Shown piece after piece: positions 62,633 to 64,000 of a stretch of 64,000 bases of DNA. The notes under the pieces are model-generated. The model was not told the origin of the DNA, searched no databases, and saw only the letters and a list, made by a program, of their open reading frames with translations. The stretch lies in contig JAQSDM010000009.1 of assembly GCA_029945945.1 (NCBI GenBank), positions 372,001-436,000 on the forward strand, read 5' to 3'. This DNA is from Algoriphagus sp. (GTDB taxonomy: Bacteria; Bacteroidota; Bacteroidia; Cytophagales; Cyclobacteriaceae). Every line of letters begins with the position of its first letter. Within the stretch, counting starts at the first letter, position 1. The position numbers and the translations under genes were made by a program.

Positions 62633-63967
62633 TTATGCGAACCAAATTAGGGCGAATAGGACAGATATCAAACCAATAACCATTAAGAGCAGCCAACTTT
62701 TCCATATATAACTGATCCAGTGGTTATACTTTACACCTGCAGCTGCGATTACGGCCATCATTCCTCCATTGTTTGGAATGATCAGATCCATCAAACCTGC
62801 CGGATACTGGTAGGATAAAACAGCAATTTGCCTTGATATTCCAAGTAAATCTACCAAAGGTGTTGCCAAAGGAATTGTTAAAACGGCTTGTCCGGATGTG
62901 CTCGGTACCGGAATATGAATAAGCGCCTGACTTATGAAAAGTCCGATTGCGGCAGCCTGACTAGGGATCGATTCCAGTGGTTCAAAAAGCGCCAGAATAA
63001 TCGGATCTATGATGGATGCTTTCTGCAAAATCAGGTAAACGCTTCTGGCTAAGCCAACAATCACTCCTGCAAAAATCATCTCACTAAAGCCTGCTGCATA
63101 ATTTCTTGCAGTTCCATTTAATCCCAATTTCCCGATCAGTCCGCAGGTTATTCCCACGGCAAAGAATAGAGCCGACATCTCATTGTATCCCCAGCCTTTT
63201 TGAGTGATTCCCCAGCCCATGATTCCTAATCCTGCAAAAGTTAAAACCAGGATTAAACCATTTCTGAGTGAGATTTCCACAGGCAGAATTTCATGTACTT
63301 CCGTTCTGGTCTCCTTTGATTTGCCATAGTAAATGTGAAAAGTGGCCCAGATAAAGATCGCTAAAACCAAAAAAGCAAGACGATAGATTAACCCTTCGCT
63401 AAACTCAAGTTCGGCGACATTTTGAGCTAGAAGGGATACGAATGGATTCACCGGTGAAAATGCTCCGCCAACCAAAGCTGATCCTAAAGCGAGGGCAATA
63501 ATTGACCGAATATCGTAATGAAGTTTTTTTGCCAAAAGAACCAAAAGAGGAACCATTGCAATGATTTCTTCCTGCATGCCCATCGTGGCTCCGCAAATTG
63601 CAAACGCAACTGAAAGCAGGTAAAGTAACAGAAATTGGGTTTTGCGAAACCGATAGATCAGTGCCTCAATTCCAACTTGAAGCGCTCCGGTTTTCTCGAT
63701 CACATAAAAAGAACCTCCAATTAAAAGGATCAGAACCAGGATATCGGCTCCCTCAATGATTCCTTCCGGAATCGACAAGAAGATTTCATACAGCGTAACA
63801 TTTTTGTCTTCAATGGAATGAAAACTTCCCGGCACAACTATTTCCCTTCCTGTTTCCTCATCTAAAATCCTGTCAAAACTCCCGGAAGGAATCAGATAGG
63901 AAGCCATTCCTGCAATCAGAATGAATCCAAGCAGGATAATGATGGGGTGGGGAAAGGAAATTTTCAT
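62633..63967 (-). CDS. YfcC-type (DcuC superfamily) membrane carrier
   Basis: 444 residues with about 12-13 membrane segments. PHPIIILLGFILIAGMASYLIPSGSFDR, GATMGMQEEIIAMVPLLVLLAKKLHYD, GSALVGGAFSPVNPF, HIPVPSTSGQAVLTIPLATPLVDLLGISRQIAV and LIIPNNGGMMAVIAAAG are typical of the YfcC/C4-dicarboxylate carrier-like family, thought to move organic or amino acids. It starts 18 bases before the aldo/keto reductase gene in transcription order, heading a three-gene operon. Confidence 0.9.
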   Translation of the reverse strand: MKISFPHPIIILLGFILIAGMASYLIPSGSFDRILDEETGREIVVPGSFHSIEDKNVTLYEIFLSIPEGIIEGADILVLILLIGGSFYVIEKTGALQVGIEALIYRFRKTQFLLLYLLSVAFAICGATMGMQEEIIAMVPLLVLLAKKLHYDIRSIIALALGSALVGGAFSPVNPFVSLLAQNVAELEFSEGLIYRLAFLVLAIFIWATFHIYYGKSKETRTEVHEILPVEISLRNGLILVLTFAGLGIMGWGITQKGWGYNEMSALFFAVGITCGLIGKLGLNGTARNYAAGFSEMIFAGVIVGLARSVYLILQKASIIDPIILALFEPLESIPSQAAAIGLFISQALIHIPVPSTSGQAVLTIPLATPLVDLLGISRQIAVLSYQYPAGLMDLIIPNNGGMMAVIAAAGVKYNHWISYIWKSWLLLMVIGLISVLFALIWFA

Positions 63968-64000
63968 ATCGGGGCCTGTTAAAAATCTGATGAAATAATA

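Overview
The window looks like a chromosomal segment of a Bacteroidota bacterium, most likely Cytophagales (an Algoriphagus- or Cyclobacteriaceae-like organism). Reasons: moderate-to-low GC, little use of Shine-Dalgarno sites, several TTG/GTG starts, Bacteroidota-type Wza/Wzc, Wzi, FtsX/MacB-type permease, GxxExxY and S23-type four-helix-bundle genes. This is inferred from gene content; no marker gene is present to settle it.

Layout. 1-5766: end of kdsB, then a sialic-acid-like utilisation set (BNR sialidase-like protein, DapA/NanA-family lyase, SSS symporter) whose genes are separated by unusual low-complexity repeat tracts. 5997-9245: wza-like export lipoprotein and wzc-like tyrosine kinase. 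9916-18523: a lasso-peptide biosynthetic cluster (cyclase, ABC exporter, HPr-kinase-like peptide kinase, PqqD-like recognition protein, B2 leader peptidase, two tiny precursor genes not previously called as ORFs, and a nucleotidyltransferase), followed by an unknown gene at 18833. 19986-25902: GDP-mannose to GDP-L-fucose genes (manC, gmd, fcl), one glycosyltransferase, two S23-type four-helix-bundle genes and a GxxExxY gene set in inverted repeats. 26055-44666: polysaccharide assembly genes (nucleotide-sugar dehydrogenase, Wzx-like flippase, many glycosyltransferases, acyltransferases, UDP-GlcNAc 2-epimerase, sugar aminotransferase, Wzy-like polymerase, Wzi). 45312-50587: WecA/MraY-like transferase and a PglE/PglC/PglF-like trio that would make and load a diamino-trideoxy sugar. 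51345-63967: ordinary genome (FtsX permease, FAD dehydrogenase, exonuclease/GIY-YIG fusion, then a mostly minus-strand block of GNAT, Tat-exported aminotransferase, MFS, aldo/keto reductase, YfcC-type carrier).

How it fits together. The polysaccharide genes form a Wzx/Wzy/Wza/Wzc/Wzi surface-polymer locus supplied with GDP-fucose, UDP-ManNAc, a uronic aminosugar and a PglFE-type 4-amino sugar. The lasso cluster sits between wzc and the GDP-fucose genes. Its two precursors (16803-16901 and 17179-17280) share a WxxP leader motif, a Gly-Gly at residues 16-17, an Asn-Glu-Asn at 23-25 and a C-terminal Ser, which fits an 8- or 9-residue macrolactam and modification of the terminal Ser by the kinase and/or nucleotidyltransferase.

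The most interesting items are the paired lasso precursors with their tailoring enzymes, a three-copy dispersed repeat (two copies inside the lasso region), the GxxExxY cassette bounded by exact inverted repeats, a low-complexity repeat that appears in frame inside gmd, and a perfect inverted repeat just upstream of the FtsX permease.
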